Shown: positions 33,728 through 43,553, numbered from the stretch's first letter. The stretch is 64,000 nucleotides of DNA from Streptomyces rubradiris (GCF_016860525.1 NZ_BNEA01000015.1:5542501-5606500); one strand, 5' to 3'. Made by a program: numbers and translations. The notes: generated by a model not told the origin, from the letters alone.

Positions 33728-34186
33728 ATGAGGATCTCGGCACGGGCGGATTACGCGGTACGGGCGGTACTGGAGCTGGCCGTACGGCAGGGTAACGGCC
33801 CGGTGAAAGCAGAGGAAATCGCCGCCGTGCAGGACATCCCGCACAAGTTCCTGGAGGGCATCCTCGGCGACCTCAGGCGGGCCGGGATCGTGGACAGCCG
33901 GCGTGGCGGGGGCGGCGGTTACCGGCTGGCGCGGGCGGCCCCCTCGGTCACCGTGGCCGACGTGATCCGGGCGGTGGACGGCCCGATCGTGTCGGTGCGC
34001 GGCGAACGCCCGACGGGCCTCGCCTACACGGGCACGGCCCGGCCGCTGCTGCCGCTGTGGATCGCCCTGCGCGCCAACGTCCGCCGCATCCTGGAGGGCG
34101 TCACCGTGGCCGACCTCGCGGCGGACGCCCTGCCCGAGCCGGTCCGGGCGCTGGCGGCGGAACCGGCGGCGTGGGAGAACCCGTGA
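33728..34186 (+). CDS. Rrf2-family transcriptional regulator
   Basis: This 152-residue regulator has an N-terminal winged helix (MRISARADYAVRAVLELAV... EEIAAVQDIPHKFLEGILGDLRRAGIVDSRRGGGGGYRLA). It has no cysteine, so it cannot carry the Fe-S cluster of IscR or NsrR and is closer to CymR-like members. It is divergent from the GH35 gene across about 75 bp. The target is unknown. Confidence 0.9.
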   Translation: MRISARADYAVRAVLELAVRQGNGPVKAEEIAAVQDIPHKFLEGILGDLRRAGIVDSRRGGGGGYRLARAAPSVTVADVIRAVDGPIVSVRGERPTGLAYTGTARPLLPLWIALRANVRRILEGVTVADLAADALPEPVRALAAEPAAWENP

Positions 34187-34283
34187 GGGACGGCACCGGC
34201 CCGGTGGGACTGGGCCGGGCGGGACTGGGCCGACCGGGGGACCGGCGCGTTTCCCGCCGCCCGTGCCGTTCGTTAGGGCGGAC

Positions 34284-34499
34284 ATGATCAAGCAACTCAC
34301 CTGTGCCTCCGCCCTGGCCACCGCGCTGCTGGCCACCGCCGCCCCCGCCGCAGGGGCCGCCGACGCCGTCCGCTCCCCCCTCCCCGCCGCCGGCGCCCCC
34401 GGTGTCTCCCTCCTGTCGGGCCTCCTCGGCTCACTGGAGGCGGGCAACCCGGCCACCTCCCTGAACAACCTGCTCCCGCTGGGCATCCAGGGCCGCTGA
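34284..34499 (+). CDS. Small secreted peptide (71 aa)
   Basis: The protein has a Sec signal (MIKQLTCASALATALLATAAPAAGAA) and a mature part of about 45 residues ending SLNNLLPLGIQGR. It has only the signal-peptide cysteine. AGGGCGG precedes the ATG at 34284. It resembles small exported Streptomyces peptides of unknown role. No chaplin repeat is present. It ends at a 15-bp hairpin. Confidence 0.65.
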   Translation: MIKQLTCASALATALLATAAPAAGAADAVRSPLPAAGAPGVSLLSGLLGSLEAGNPATSLNNLLPLGIQGR

Positions 34500-34511
34500 G
34501 CGAGTACCCCC

Positions 34512-34565
34512 GGCCGGGGCGGGAGGAGGCGAGGGCGCCCGAGGGTGCCCCCTCCCGCCCCGGCC
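34512..34565. terminator. 15-bp perfect stem, bidirectional terminator
   Basis: GGCCGGGGCGGGAGG at 34512-34526 pairs with its inverse at 34551-34565 across a 24-nt loop. It lies between the stop of the small secreted peptide and the convergent dioxygenase stop at 34571. Confidence 0.7.
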
Positions 34566-34570
34566 GGCCG

Positions 34571-35314
34571 TCAGTCCGCCACCCCCAGCGTGAGCGTGCC
34601 GGTGTAGCCGGACGAGGCGGAGCCGCCGAGGGCGGTGAGGGTGAGCAGGCCGGAGCGGGCGCCCCGGTCGTCGTAGACGGAGTCCTGCGCGAGGGTGGTG
34701 CGCGGGACCGTGTTGGTGGAGTACGGCGAGACCTTGGCGACGGCCGCCGTCACCGTCTCGTCGAAGAAGAGCTGGCCGGTGTGGACGGTCGAGCCGCCGG
34801 TGAAGTGGCCGTCCGGTGTCACGGTCACGCCGGTGTGCACCTTGACGTGGATGTGCACGCAGCGGCCCCGGTACCACCCCGGGTAGATCGTCGTGAACCT
34901 GGCGACCCCGCCGGAGCCGGTGAGGACACCGCCGCGCAGGAAGGTGCGGTCGTCGGGCTCCTGGTGCCCGTTGGCGCCCACGAAGCCGGAGTACTCACCG
35001 AGCGCGTCGGCGTGCCACAGCTCCACGAGGGCGCCGGGGAGCGGGGCGCAGGCGGCGTCGACGACGGTCAGGGCGAGCTTCAGGGGGATGCCGGGTTTGC
35101 CCTCGGTGAGGTCGGCGCGGACGAGGGCGCCGTCGAGGTAGTAGGGACCTTGGGTCATCTCGGTGGTGAGCGTGCACACCGCGGCGGCGTTCCGCGTGCC
35201 GCCCGGGTCCTTCGGGGGAGCCGCGGCCCCCACGGTCAACGCGGCGGCGGCCCCGCCGGCGGCGGCCAGCACGGTACGGCGCCCGATCTTCCGGGCATCA
35301 GAGGTGTCTGTCAT
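34571..35314 (-). CDS. Tat-exported intradiol ring-cleavage dioxygenase-like protein
   Basis: The 247-residue protein has a twin-arginine signal (KIGRRTVLAAAGGAAAAL). The intradiol fold follows with the iron ligands visible: Tyr in TQGPYYLDG, and Tyr, His and His in YPGWYRGRCVHIHVKVH. It should open catechol-type rings with Fe(III) at the cell surface. The ATG at 35314 is preferred; GTG at 35320 is in frame. Substrates of exported members are generally unsettled. It is a single gene. Confidence 0.88.
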   Translation of the reverse strand: MTDTSDARKIGRRTVLAAAGGAAAALTVGAAAPPKDPGGTRNAAAVCTLTTEMTQGPYYLDGALVRADLTEGKPGIPLKLALTVVDAACAPLPGALVELWHADALGEYSGFVGANGHQEPDDRTFLRGGVLTGSGGVARFTTIYPGWYRGRCVHIHVKVHTGVTVTPDGHFTGGSTVHTGQLFFDETVTAAVAKVSPYSTNTVPRTTLAQDSVYDDRGARSGLLTLTALGGSASSGYTGTLTLGVAD

Positions 35315-35448
35315 GGACACGGCACCGTAGGGACGCCACCTGTCGGCGAGCTGTCAGTTCGGCAAAGTGCGGAACCGTCAAGCGCGCGGTCCGGCCGACT
35401 TCCCGACGGCGCGGGGCGGCGGACCGGGGCCGGTGCCGTCGCCCGGGG

Positions 35449-36186
35449 TCAGCGAGGAGTGAGGAGGCAGAACTCGTTGCCTTCCGGGTCGGCCAGGACC
35501 GTCCAGGAGAGCGCGGACTGATCGATGCCGGGATCGGTGGCGCCCAGGGCGCGCAGCCGGGCTCCCTCTGCCGCCAGGTCGTCACCGGGATAGGGGGCGA
35601 TGTCGAGGTGGACGCGGTTCCATACGCTCTTCGTGTCGGGGGTGCGGACGAACTCCAGGTACGGGCCGACGCCGTCGGCGGAGCGCATGACCGCGAGGTC
35701 GTCGGTGACCTCGTGCAGCGTCCAGTCGATCGCCTGGTCCCAGAACCGGGCCATGGCGCGCGGATCGGCGCAGTCGACCACCACCGCCGCGACCGGCCCG
35801 GTGTCCTGGTAGACCGGGCGGGGCTCCAGGACGCAGAACTCGTTGCCCTCCGGGTCGGCCATCACGGTCCAGGGGACGTCCCCCTGACCCACGTCGGCGG
35901 GCGTCGCGCCGAGATCCTTCAGGCGGGCGACCAACTCGGCCTGATGGGCGGTCGAGGTGGTGGCCAGATCGAGGTGCACCCGGTTCTTCACCGTCTTGGG
36001 TTCCGGGCGGGCGATGATGTCGACGCAGACGGCCGCGGGGTCGGGGTAGGAGAAACCCACGGGTTCGAGGTTGGTGACGCCGGGCCCCTCGCTGTCGACC
36101 CCCCAACCGAGTGCCTCCGCCCAGAACCGGCCGAGCGCGGAGTCGTCACGGGCCTTCATGTTGATCTGCACGAGTCTTGATGGCAT
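35449..36186 (-). CDS. Two-domain VOC (glyoxalase/bleomycin-resistance-like) protein
   Basis: The 245-residue protein holds two tandem VOC modules. Each ends in a similar block: VMADPEGNEFCVLEPR in the first and VLADPEGNEFCLLTPR in the second, and each has NRVHLDL/NRVHLDI. Metal ligands look conserved (His in VHLD, Glu in GNEFC). The ATG at 36186 matches the usual start, PSRLVQINMKA. Reaction is unknown; this subfamily is rarely characterised. Confidence 0.85.
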   Translation of the reverse strand: MPSRLVQINMKARDDSALGRFWAEALGWGVDSEGPGVTNLEPVGFSYPDPAAVCVDIIARPEPKTVKNRVHLDLATTSTAHQAELVARLKDLGATPADVGQGDVPWTVMADPEGNEFCVLEPRPVYQDTGPVAAVVVDCADPRAMARFWDQAIDWTLHEVTDDLAVMRSADGVGPYLEFVRTPDTKSVWNRVHLDIAPYPGDDLAAEGARLRALGATDPGIDQSALSWTVLADPEGNEFCLLTPR

Positions 36187-36324
36187 GCCGCAGATCCTAG
36201 AAGCCGCCGCCGAGATCGCGGCCGGAGTGCCGCGTGGTGTGGCCCGCACCGGGGCCGTGGCCCCTACGGGCCGAGTCGCCACGAGGACGGCGCGGAACGG
36301 CTTGTCGGCGGCCGGCTGTGCGGG

Positions 36325-37281
36325 TCAGTAGGCCACCGGCCAGCCCGACGACCAGTTCAGCAGGTTGATGCCGAGCTTCGGGGTGCCGCCCGCGTTGCCG
36401 TCGTAGTAGTGGTAGACGATCAGGTCGCCGTCGGTGTCGTGCATGATGGACTGCCCGCCGGGTCCGATGACGTTGCCGTGGGACTCCAGGACCGGGGTGC
36501 CGCCGTTGTTCGTCATCGCCACGCCGTTCTTGTCGTAGTACGGCCCGGTGACCGAGGTCGCCCGGCCGACCTTCACCTTGTACGTCGAGCTGGTGCCCTC
36601 GCAGCAGACGTCGTAGGAGGCGAAGAGGTAGTAGTAGCCGTTGCGCTTGACGATGTACGGGGCCTCGACCGCCTTGCTGCCGGTGGGCCGGGCGGCGAGG
36701 GAGTAGCGCTTGGTGTCGCCCGCGTACTGCTTCCCGGTCGCGGGGTCGATGCGGATCATCTTGATGCCGGTCCACCAACTGCCGAAGGACAGCCACCACT
36801 TGCCGTCGTCGTCCACGAAGAGGTTGGGGTCGATGGCGTTGTAGTCGCTGCCGGCGTTGGAGGTGTAGACGACGCCGTAGTCGGTCCAGGAGCCGGGCAG
36901 CCCGGTCGTGGAACCGGCCAGGCCGATCGCCGAGGTGTTCTCGCCGAACTTCGAGACGGCGTAGTACATCAGGTACTTCCCGCCGGCGTACGAGATGTCC
37001 GGCGCCCAGGCCTCGGTGGCGTACGACGACCACCAGGACGGCTTGGTGCCGAAGGCGTCCGCGCCGGCGGTGAAGGAGATCCGGTCGGTGGAGGTCTTGT
37101 GGCCCAGGCCGCCGCCGGTGGCGTAGAGCAGGTAACGGCCCCCGGAGGTACGGATCATCGTCGGGTCGTGCACGACGGTGCTGCCGGTGACCGTGCCGGG
37201 GTTGGGGTACGCGGAGGCGGTGCCCGGCACGAGCGCGAGCAGCAGGGCGGCGGGGACGGCGAGGAGTGCGGTGCGCTTCAT
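36325..37281 (-). CDS. Secreted GH43 arabinan endo-1,5-alpha-L-arabinosidase (second copy)
   Basis: This 318-residue protein has a Sec signal (MKRTALLAVPAALLLALVPGTASA) and a GH43 propeller with Asp in TVVHDPTMIR, Asp in NAIDPNLFV and Glu in KAVEAPYIV. It is clearly paralogous to the GH43 at 28.2 kb, and both contain SYD-CC segments near FASYD. A TGTTCG-N6-CGAACA palindrome lies 22 nt before its ATG, tying it to the arabinan operon. It is a single gene. Confidence 0.93.
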   Translation of the reverse strand: MKRTALLAVPAALLLALVPGTASAYPNPGTVTGSTVVHDPTMIRTSGGRYLLYATGGGLGHKTSTDRISFTAGADAFGTKPSWWSSYATEAWAPDISYAGGKYLMYYAVSKFGENTSAIGLAGSTTGLPGSWTDYGVVYTSNAGSDYNAIDPNLFVDDDGKWWLSFGSWWTGIKMIRIDPATGKQYAGDTKRYSLAARPTGSKAVEAPYIVKRNGYYYLFASYDVCCEGTSSTYKVKVGRATSVTGPYYDKNGVAMTNNGGTPVLESHGNVIGPGGQSIMHDTDGDLIVYHYYDGNAGGTPKLGINLLNWSSGWPVAY

Positions 37282-37302
37282 TGCGGCTCCCTCTTCCTGG
37301 AG

Positions 37303-37320
37303 TGTTCGCGATATCGAACA
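37303..37320. promoter_or_regulatory. Candidate IclR operator upstream of second GH43
   Basis: TGTTCGCGATATCGAACA has perfect 6-bp arms around a 6-bp centre. It lies 22-39 nt upstream of the GH43 start and is the best match to the shared site. Confidence 0.7.
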
Positions 37321-37394
37321 GCGATCGCCAGCTCGGACGGGACCGTAGAAGCGATGAGTCAACGAGTCAACGGTTCTGACAGGGATTCACAGGG

Positions 37395-37796
37395 GTGACT
37401 CCGACTTCGCCCTTCGCCCCGCGCCTGGATCAAGCCCCCTGCCTCCCCTCTCGGGCGCAGGCGGTCTATGTCGATGAACATACGTCCCAAGCGGTTGGGT
37501 GTAAGGCCGGTCGGCGGCTCATCGAGCAGCGGAGTGCTCATGTCCACGGCCTTGTCCGGATTCCCCAGCTCGATGTGGGCGACGGATCGTCCGTCCGGTG
37601 GCTCGCGGACATCGACGTATGTTTGAAGAAGCCGGAGCCCCTTGGTACCGGATGCACGATTTACCGGGGCCGCCCCGGACGGTGTGAGTGGCAGTACATC
37701 GACCCGCCACAGGTCGCCGCTCAGGCCGTGATGGGCCAGTTGACCAACCAATGGGACCCGTCCCGCCTCTTCACGTCCCGCGAGTCACGTCCCTGA
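37395..37796. other. Ambiguous low-bias region, possible gene remnant
   Basis: About 550 bp between the second GH43 and cutA carry no confident gene. Both strands hold open frames of about 130 codons (37395-37796 on + and 37359-37751 on -), each with only about 70 percent G/C at the third position, well below the neighbours. The + frame ends CEWQYIDPPQVAAQAVMGQL; the - frame contains RLLQTYVDVREPPDGRS. Neither matches a family I recognise. A decayed or acquired fragment is likely. Confidence 0.3.
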
Positions 37797-37829
37797 ACCC
37801 GGTTCCCGGCCCCGGCCCGAAACCGGCCG

Positions 37830-38162
37830 CTACCCGGCCGGCCTGGTCTCCTCGTCCAGCCACGCCAAGTAGGCGTCGCTGCCCGTCACGATCGGGGTCG
37901 CGATGATCTCGGGGGTGTCGTAGTCGTGGGCTTCCTTGATGTAGGTCTCCAGGTCCTCGTAGCGCGCCGTGGTGGTCTTGAACAGGATCTGCCACTCCTG
38001 CTCGGTCCGGATCGCCCCCTCCCAGCGGTAGACGCTGGTGACGGGGGCGCTGATCTGCGCGCACGCGGCGACCTGGGACTCCACCGCGCCGGCGGCGAGC
38101 GACTTCGCCTTCTCCTCGCTGTCCGTGGTCGTCAGGACGGTCAGGTGCCGGTGCGCTGCCAT
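37830..38162 (-). CDS. cutA: CutA-like divalent-cation tolerance protein
   Basis: The 110-residue protein matches CutA: TVLTTTDSEEKAKSLAAG near the start, VAACAQISAPVTSVYRWEGAI, then EEWQILFKTT-like and IKEAHDYDTPEIIATPI. CutA forms a trimer resembling PII signalling proteins, and its copper role is debated. The ATG at 38162 has GGAAGG upstream. It is a single gene. Confidence 0.93.
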   Translation of the reverse strand: MAAHRHLTVLTTTDSEEKAKSLAAGAVESQVAACAQISAPVTSVYRWEGAIRTEQEWQILFKTTTARYEDLETYIKEAHDYDTPEIIATPIVTGSDAYLAWLDEETRPAG

Positions 38163-38264
38163 GTGCGGTGTTCCTTCCGGGGGCGGGTCCTCTACCGGAC
38201 GGACGGTAGCGGGACCGGCTGCCCGCCCACCAGCACCGGGGGCGTGACCGGCGGCACCAAGACG

Positions 38265-38315
38265 ACCTCCGTATCCGAGCGCGGGCCCGGGCGGACCGTT
38301 CCTGGATACGGAGGT
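38265..38315. repeat. 12-bp inverted repeat upstream of cutA
   Basis: The arms acctccgtatcc (38265-38276) and ggatacggaggt (38304-38315) are perfect inverses with a 27-nt loop. It lies between the galM stop and the cutA start on the minus strand, so it may terminate the sugar operon transcript or sit in the cutA promoter. Confidence 0.5.
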
Positions 38316-38355
38316 GTCGGCAGCCTCGTTCACTCTGCTCGGTTCCAGAGGGACT

Positions 38356-39504
38356 TCACGCGCTGAAGCGGTGGATCGTCGTCGTCCGGTACGTCCGGCC
38401 GGGGCGCAGGACCGTCGACGGGAACTCCGGGTGGTTCGGCGAGTCCGGGAAGTGCTGGGTCTCCAGGCACAGGGCGTCGCCCTGCCGGTAGGTGCGGCCC
38501 GAGGTGCCGGTGAGCGTGCCGTCGAGGAAGTTGCCGGAGTAGAACTGGAGCCCCGGCTGGTCGGTGGCGATCTTCAGGGTGCGGCCGGAGTGCGGGTCGC
38601 GCAGGGTCGCGACGTGCTCGGGCCGTGCCGTGATCCCCTTGTCCAGCACCCAGTTGTGGTCGTACCCCTTGGCCAGTACGAGCTGCTCGTGGCCCGCCCG
38701 CAGGTCCCGGCCGACGGGCTTGGCGTGCCGGAAGTCGAACGGGGTGCCCGCGACCCGGGCCAGCTCTCCGGTGGGGATGAGGCCGGCGTCGGTCGGGGTG
38801 TAGCGGGCGGCGGCGATGGACAGTTCGTGGTCCTCGATGCTTCCGCTGCCCTCGCCGGCCAGGTTCCAGTAGACGTGACTGGTGAGGTTGACGACGGTGG
38901 CCTTGTCGGTGGTGGCCTCGTAGTCGATGCGCCAGTCCCCGTGCCGGGTGAGGGTGTACGTCACCTGGGTGCGCAGCGTGCCCGGGTAGCCCATCTCGCC
39001 GTCGGCGCTGGTGTAGCGCAGCCGCAGGCCGACGTCGGTGCCCTCGGTGAACGGCTCGACGTCCCACACGCGCTTGTCGAAGCCCCGGGCGCCGCCGTGC
39101 AGGCTGTTGCCGCCGTCGTTCACGTCGAGCTGGTACGGCTTCCCGTCCAGGGTGAACCGGCCGGCGTCGATGCGGTTGCCGTAGCGGCCGATCAGCGCGC
39201 CGAAGTACGGGCTCTTCGCCGCGTAGTCGGCCAGGTCGCCGAAACCGGCGACCACGTTGGCGTACCGGCCGTGCCGGTCGGGGAGTTCCAGGGCCTGGAC
39301 GGCACCGCCGTAGGACAGCACCTTCATCCGGGTGCCGCCGTTCTCCAGCGACCAGCGGTGGACCTTTGTGCCGTCGGCGAGCGTGCCGAAGAGTTCCTTC
39401 ACCGGCTTCCTTCCCGGGGCCGCGTGGGCCGTGCCGCCGAGCGTGGTGGCGGCCAGGCCCGCCGCGGCTGCTCCCGCGATGACCGTGCGTCTGTTCAGTT
39501 CCAT
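38356..39504 (-). CDS. galM: Tat-exported aldose 1-epimerase (mutarotase)
   Basis: The 382-residue protein has a twin-arginine signal (NRRTVIAGAAAAGLAATTLGG) and a mutarotase fold: GRYGNRIDAGRF, NSLHGGARGFDKRVW, NLTSHVYWNLAGEG, and ETQHFPDSPNHPEFP with the catalytic Glu. It interconverts alpha and beta anomers of sugars such as galactose, here probably outside the membrane. It is the last gene of the chvE-mmsA-mmsB operon, 25 nt after the permease stop, so it may prepare the anomer that is imported. Confidence 0.92.
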   Translation of the reverse strand: MELNRRTVIAGAAAAGLAATTLGGTAHAAPGRKPVKELFGTLADGTKVHRWSLENGGTRMKVLSYGGAVQALELPDRHGRYANVVAGFGDLADYAAKSPYFGALIGRYGNRIDAGRFTLDGKPYQLDVNDGGNSLHGGARGFDKRVWDVEPFTEGTDVGLRLRYTSADGEMGYPGTLRTQVTYTLTRHGDWRIDYEATTDKATVVNLTSHVYWNLAGEGSGSIEDHELSIAAARYTPTDAGLIPTGELARVAGTPFDFRHAKPVGRDLRAGHEQLVLAKGYDHNWVLDKGITARPEHVATLRDPHSGRTLKIATDQPGLQFYSGNFLDGTLTGTSGRTYRQGDALCLETQHFPDSPNHPEFPSTVLRPGRTYRTTTIHRFSA

Positions 39505-39529
39505 GGGTGCGGCTCCGTTTCCTGGGCGC

Positions 39530-40768
39530 TTACGAACCGGACTTGCGCTTGTTCCACACGTCGAACCCGACCGCCACCAGCAGGGCGAGTCCCTTGATGA
39601 CCTGCTGCCAGTCGGTGCCGACGCTCAGGAGGTTCATGCCGTTGTTCAGCACGCCGAGGACCAGGCCGCCGATGATGGCGCCGAGGACGGTGCCGACACC
39701 GCCGCTCATGGACGCGCCGCCGATGAACGAGGAGGCGATGGCCTCGAGTTCGAAGTTGACGCCCGCCTTCGGCGAGGCCGCGTTCAGCCGGGCGGCGACC
39801 ACCAGACCCGCCAGGGCCGCGAGCACGCCCATGTTCAGGAAGACGTAGAAGGTGACCTTCTTGTCCTTCACACCGGACAGCTTGGCCGCCGGCAGGTTGC
39901 CGCCGATGGCGTAGATGTGCCGGCCGAAGATCGCGTTGCGCATGACGTAGCCGTAGCCGACGACCAGCACGCCGAGGACGATCAGCACGATCGGGGTGCC
40001 CTTGTAGCTGGCGAGCAGCAGGGTGACGACGAGGATCGCGGCGACCAGCGCGGTCAGCTTCAGCAGGAACAGCCGGGCCGGCAGGACGTCCAGGGAGAAC
40101 TCCTGCTGGCGGCGGCGGTCCCGGACCTCCTGCCACACCACGGCCGCGATCAGCACGAGCCCGAGCAGCAGCGTGAGGTTGTGGTAGTTGGTGTTCGGGC
40201 CGACCTCGGGCAGGAAGCCGTTGCCGAGTTTCTGCAGGCCCTCGGGGAACGGGCCGAGGGTCTGTCCCTTGAGCAGGATCTCGGTCAGACCGCGGAAGAG
40301 GAGCATCCCGGCGAGGGTGACGATGAAGGACGGTATGCCGAGATAGGCGATCAGATAGCCCTGGATCGAGCCCGCGGCGGCGCCCACCAGCAGGCACAGC
40401 ACCAGCGCGACGGGCCAGGACACCCCGTGCTGCACGGTCAGTACGGCCGCGAAGGCGCCGGTGAAGGCGGTGAGCGAGCCGACCGACAGGTCGATGTGCC
40501 CGGCGATGATCACCAGCATCATGCCGATCGCGAGGATCAGGATGTAGCTGTTCTGGAGTACCAGGTTGGAGACGTTGCGCGGCAGCAACAGGTCCCCGTC
40601 GGTCCAGATCGCGAAGAGGACCACGATCAGGCCGAGCGCGATCAGCATGCCGTACTGGCGCATGTTGCGGCGCAGTCCGGCCAGCATCACGCCGAGCAGT
40701 CCGCCGGCCCCCGTTCCGCCGCCCGGCGGCGCGGGGGCCGGGCTCTTGGCGGTCACATCCGTGCTCAT
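39530..40768 (-). CDS. mmsB: Multiple-monosaccharide ABC transporter permease
   Basis: This 412-residue integral membrane protein of the CUT2 (RbsC/XylH) type has about 10 membrane segments. Landmarks are [51 protein letters not shown] and [34 protein letters not shown]. It carries pentoses or hexoses with its ATPase partner. The start overlaps the ATPase stop by 4 nt. Confidence 0.93.
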   Translation of the reverse strand: MSTDVTAKSPAPAPPGGGTGAGGLLGVMLAGLRRNMRQYGMLIALGLIVVLFAIWTDGDLLLPRNVSNLVLQNSYILILAIGMMLVIIAGHIDLSVGSLTAFTGAFAAVLTVQHGVSWPVALVLCLLVGAAAGSIQGYLIAYLGIPSFIVTLAGMLLFRGLTEILLKGQTLGPFPEGLQKLGNGFLPEVGPNTNYHNLTLLLGLVLIAAVVWQEVRDRRRQQEFSLDVLPARLFLLKLTALVAAILVVTLLLASYKGTPIVLIVLGVLVVGYGYVMRNAIFGRHIYAIGGNLPAAKLSGVKDKKVTFYVFLNMGVLAALAGLVVAARLNAASPKAGVNFELEAIASSFIGGASMSGGVGTVLGAIIGGLVLGVLNNGMNLLSVGTDWQQVIKGLALLVAVGFDVWNKRKSGS

Positions 40769-42315
40769 CGCGTTACCTCTTTGTCCTTCGTCATCTGGCG
40801 CATCAGCACTTCCTGCGTGGCCTCGGCCCGCGGCACCTCACCGGTCAGCCGTCCGGCGGCCATCGTGTAGATGCGGTCGCACATGCCGAGCAGCTCGGGC
40901 AGCTCGGAGGAGATGAAGACGACCGCCTTGCCCTGGGCGGCGAGCTGGTCGATGACCGTGTAGATCTCGAACTTGGCGCCCACGTCGATGCCGCGGGTCG
41001 GTTCGTCGAGGATCAGCACGTCCGGACCGGCGAAGATCCACTTGCTGAGGACGACCTTCTGCTGGTTGCCGCCGGACAGCTTGCCCACCGGCTCGAACAC
41101 GGTGGGCGCCTTGATGTTCATGGACTTCCGGAAGCCCTCGGCGACCTGCCGCTCCTCGTGCTCGTCCACCACGCCCCGCTTGGCGACCTTGTCCAGCGCG
41201 GTCAGCGAGATGTTCCGGTTGATGGTGTCGATGAGGTTCAGGCCGTAGTGCTTGCGGTCCTCGGTGACGTACGCGATGCCGTGCCCGATCGCCTCCGCCA
41301 CCGTCTTGGTACGGATCTCCCGGCCGTCCTTGAGGACCGTGCCGCCCGCGTACCGGCCGTAGGTGCGCCCGAAGACGCTCATCGCCAGCTCGGTGCGGCC
41401 CGCACCCATCAGGCCCGCGATGCCGACGATCTCCCCGCGGCGCACGGTCAGCGACACGTCGTCGACGACCTTGCGCTGTTGGTCGATCGGGTGGAAGACG
41501 GTCCAGCCGCGGATCTCCAGCGCCGGCGCGGCGCCCTGCTCCGGCCGGTGCGGGGTGCGCTCGGGGAAGCGGTGGTCGAGGTCGCGGCCGACCATGCCGG
41601 CGATGATCCGCTCCTCGGTGGTCTCCGGCGCCTTCACGTCGAGGGTCTCGATGGAGCGGCCGTCGCGGATGATCGTCACCGAGTCGGCGACCTTGCGGAT
41701 CTCGTTGAGCTTGTGGGAGATGATGATCGAGGTGATGCCCTGCTTCTTCAGCTCCAGGATCAGATCGAGGAGCTTGTCGCTGTCCTCGTCGTTCAGGGCC
41801 GCCGTCGGCTCGTCCAGGATCAGCAGCCTCACCTGCTTGGACAGCGCCTTGGCGATCTCCACCAGCTGCTGCTTGCCCACGCCGATGTCGGCGACCCGGG
41901 TCTCCGGGTGCTCGTCCAGGCCGACCCGGCGCAGCAGTTCGGTGGCGTGGCGCAGGGTCTCGCGCCAGTTGATGAAGCCGCGGGTGGCGTGTTCGTTGCC
42001 GAGGAAGAGGTTCTCCGCGATGGACAGGTGCGGCACCAGGGCCAGCTCCTGGTGGATGATGACGATGCCGTGCTGCTCGCTCGCCCGGATGTCGCGGAAC
42101 CGGCAGACCTCCCCGTCGAAGAGGATGTCCCCGTCGTACGTGCCGTACGGGTGGACGCCGGAGAGCACCTTCATCAGGGTGGACTTGCCGGCGCCGTTCT
42201 CCCCGCAGATGGCGTGGACCTCGCCCCGCCGGACGGCCAGGGTGACGTCCGACAGCGCCTTGACACCGGGAAAGGTCTTGACGATCGAGCGCATTTCCAG
42301 GACGGGTCCCGCCAT
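40765..42315 (-). CDS. mmsA: Multiple-monosaccharide ABC transporter ATPase
   Basis: The 516-residue protein has two ABC domains. The first has [10 protein letters not shown] and [11 protein letters not shown]; the second has the altered P-loop [19 protein letters not shown] and [16 protein letters not shown], as usual for CUT2 ATPases. The ATG at 42315 has AAAGG upstream; the GTG at 42330 lacks a ribosome site. It lies between the binding protein (34 nt away) and the permease in one operon. Confidence 0.93.
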   Translation of the reverse strand: MAGPVLEMRSIVKTFPGVKALSDVTLAVRRGEVHAICGENGAGKSTLMKVLSGVHPYGTYDGDILFDGEVCRFRDIRASEQHGIVIIHQELALVPHLSIAENLFLGNEHATRGFINWRETLRHATELLRRVGLDEHPETRVADIGVGKQQLVEIAKALSKQVRLLILDEPTAALNDEDSDKLLDLILELKKQGITSIIISHKLNEIRKVADSVTIIRDGRSIETLDVKAPETTEERIIAGMVGRDLDHRFPERTPHRPEQGAAPALEIRGWTVFHPIDQQRKVVDDVSLTVRRGEIVGIAGLMGAGRTELAMSVFGRTYGRYAGGTVLKDGREIRTKTVAEAIGHGIAYVTEDRKHYGLNLIDTINRNISLTALDKVAKRGVVDEHEERQVAEGFRKSMNIKAPTVFEPVGKLSGGNQQKVVLSKWIFAGPDVLILDEPTRGIDVGAKFEIYTVIDQLAAQGKAVVFISSELPELLGMCDRIYTMAAGRLTGEVPRAEATQEVLMRQMTKDKEVTR

Positions 42316-42349
42316 GGTCGTGCCTTTCACTCTGGAGGAAATGGGCGGG

Positions 42350-43459
42350 TCACTTCAGCTGGGACTCGGTGTAGTAACCGCCGTCGACCAGCACCTTCTG
42401 GTAGTTCGACTTGTCGACGCTGACCGGCTGGAGCAGGTAGGCCGGCACGACCTTGGCGCCGTTGTCGTACGTCTTGGTGTCGTTGACCTCGGGCTTGTTG
42501 CCCTTCAGGGACTCGTCCATCATCGTGGCGGCGATCTCGGCGAGCTTGCGCAGATCCTTGTAGACGGTCTGCGTCTGCTGCCCCGAGATGATCGACTTCA
42601 CGGAGGCCAGCTCGGCGTCCTGCCCGGTGATGACCGGCAGCGGCTTGCTGCCCGAGCCGTAGCCGTCCGACTTCAGCGCGGACAGGATGCCGATGGAGAT
42701 GCCGTCGTACGGCGAGAGGACCGCGTCGACCCGGCCGGTCTTGTACGACGAGGTGAGGATGTCCTCCATGCGCTTCTGCGCGGTGGTGCCGTCCCAGCGC
42801 AGGGTGACGACCTGGTTGAGCCGGGTCTGCCCGGACTTGACGACGAGCTGCTTCTTGTCGATGTACGGCTGGAGCACCTTCATCGCCCCGCCGAAGAAGT
42901 ACTTCGTGTTGTTGTCGTCGTTGGAGCCGGCGAACAGCTCGATGTTGAACGGGCCCTTCGCGCCCTTGTCCAGCCCGAGCTTGTTCACGATGTACGTGCC
43001 CTGGAGCGTGCCGACCTTCTCGTTGTCGAACGAGGCGTAGTAGTCGACGTTCTTCGTGCCGAGGATCAGCCGGTCGTAGGAGATGACCGGGATGTTCGCG
43101 TCCGCGGCCTGCTGGAGCACGCTGTTCAGCGACTTGTTGTCGATCGCCGCGATGACCAGGCCCTTCACGCCCTGCGTGATGAGGTTCTCGATCTGCGAGA
43201 CCTGGGTCTCCGGGTCGTCCTCGCCGTAGACCAGCTTGGTCTTGTAGCCCTTGGCCTGAAGGTTCTTGACGACATTGTTGCCGTCGTTGATCCAGCGCTC
43301 GGAGGACTTGGTCGGCATGGCGATGCCGATGGTGCCGCCCTTGGCGTCACCGGACTTCTCCTTGCTGCCGCCTTCGCTGTTCTGGCCGCAGGCGGTGAGG
43401 GCGAGCGCGAGCGAGGCGGCGCCGGCCATGACGGTTAGGGCGCTTCTGCGAGTGCGCAT
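42350..43459 (-). CDS. chvE: Multiple-monosaccharide ABC transporter binding lipoprotein (ChvE-like)
   Basis: The 369-residue protein has a lipoprotein signal ending in LTAC and a periplasmic-binding fold close to Chv[42 protein letters not shown] and [15 protein letters not shown]. ChvE proteins bind several aldoses, including glucose, galactose, arabinose and xylose. It is first in the operon and follows a dispersed repeat upstream. No IclR-type site was seen before it. Confidence 0.92.
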   Translation of the reverse strand: MRTRRSALTVMAGAASLALALTACGQNSEGGSKEKSGDAKGGTIGIAMPTKSSERWINDGNNVVKNLQAKGYKTKLVYGEDDPETQVSQIENLITQGVKGLVIAAIDNKSLNSVLQQAADANIPVISYDRLILGTKNVDYYASFDNEKVGTLQGTYIVNKLGLDKGAKGPFNIELFAGSNDDNNTKYFFGGAMKVLQPYIDKKQLVVKSGQTRLNQVVTLRWDGTTAQKRMEDILTSSYKTGRVDAVLSPYDGISIGILSALKSDGYGSGSKPLPVITGQDAELASVKSIISGQQTQTVYKDLRKLAEIAATMMDESLKGNKPEVNDTKTYDNGAKVVPAYLLQPVSVDKSNYQKVLVDGGYYTESQLK

Positions 43460-43512
43460 GGTGGTCGTCCCTGTTCTTCTCTTCGCTGAGATGTCTGTCG
43501 GGGTCGGTCGAA

Positions 43513-43553
43513 GCGCCCTGAAGGGGCGCGGGGAACTGCGCGACCAGCCACAC
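43513..43553. repeat. Streptomyces dispersed repeat, copy 2
   Basis: GCGCCCTGAAGGGGCGC followed by ggggaactgcgcg and ACCAGCCACAC. It is nearly the same as the copy at 22862. It sits between the TIM-barrel gene stop and the chvE promoter. Confidence 0.75.

Noticed and set aside
38314..39597. Plus-strand frame of 427 codons over the mutarotase gene
   Set aside because: Antisense shadow of a gene with clear mutarotase motifs.
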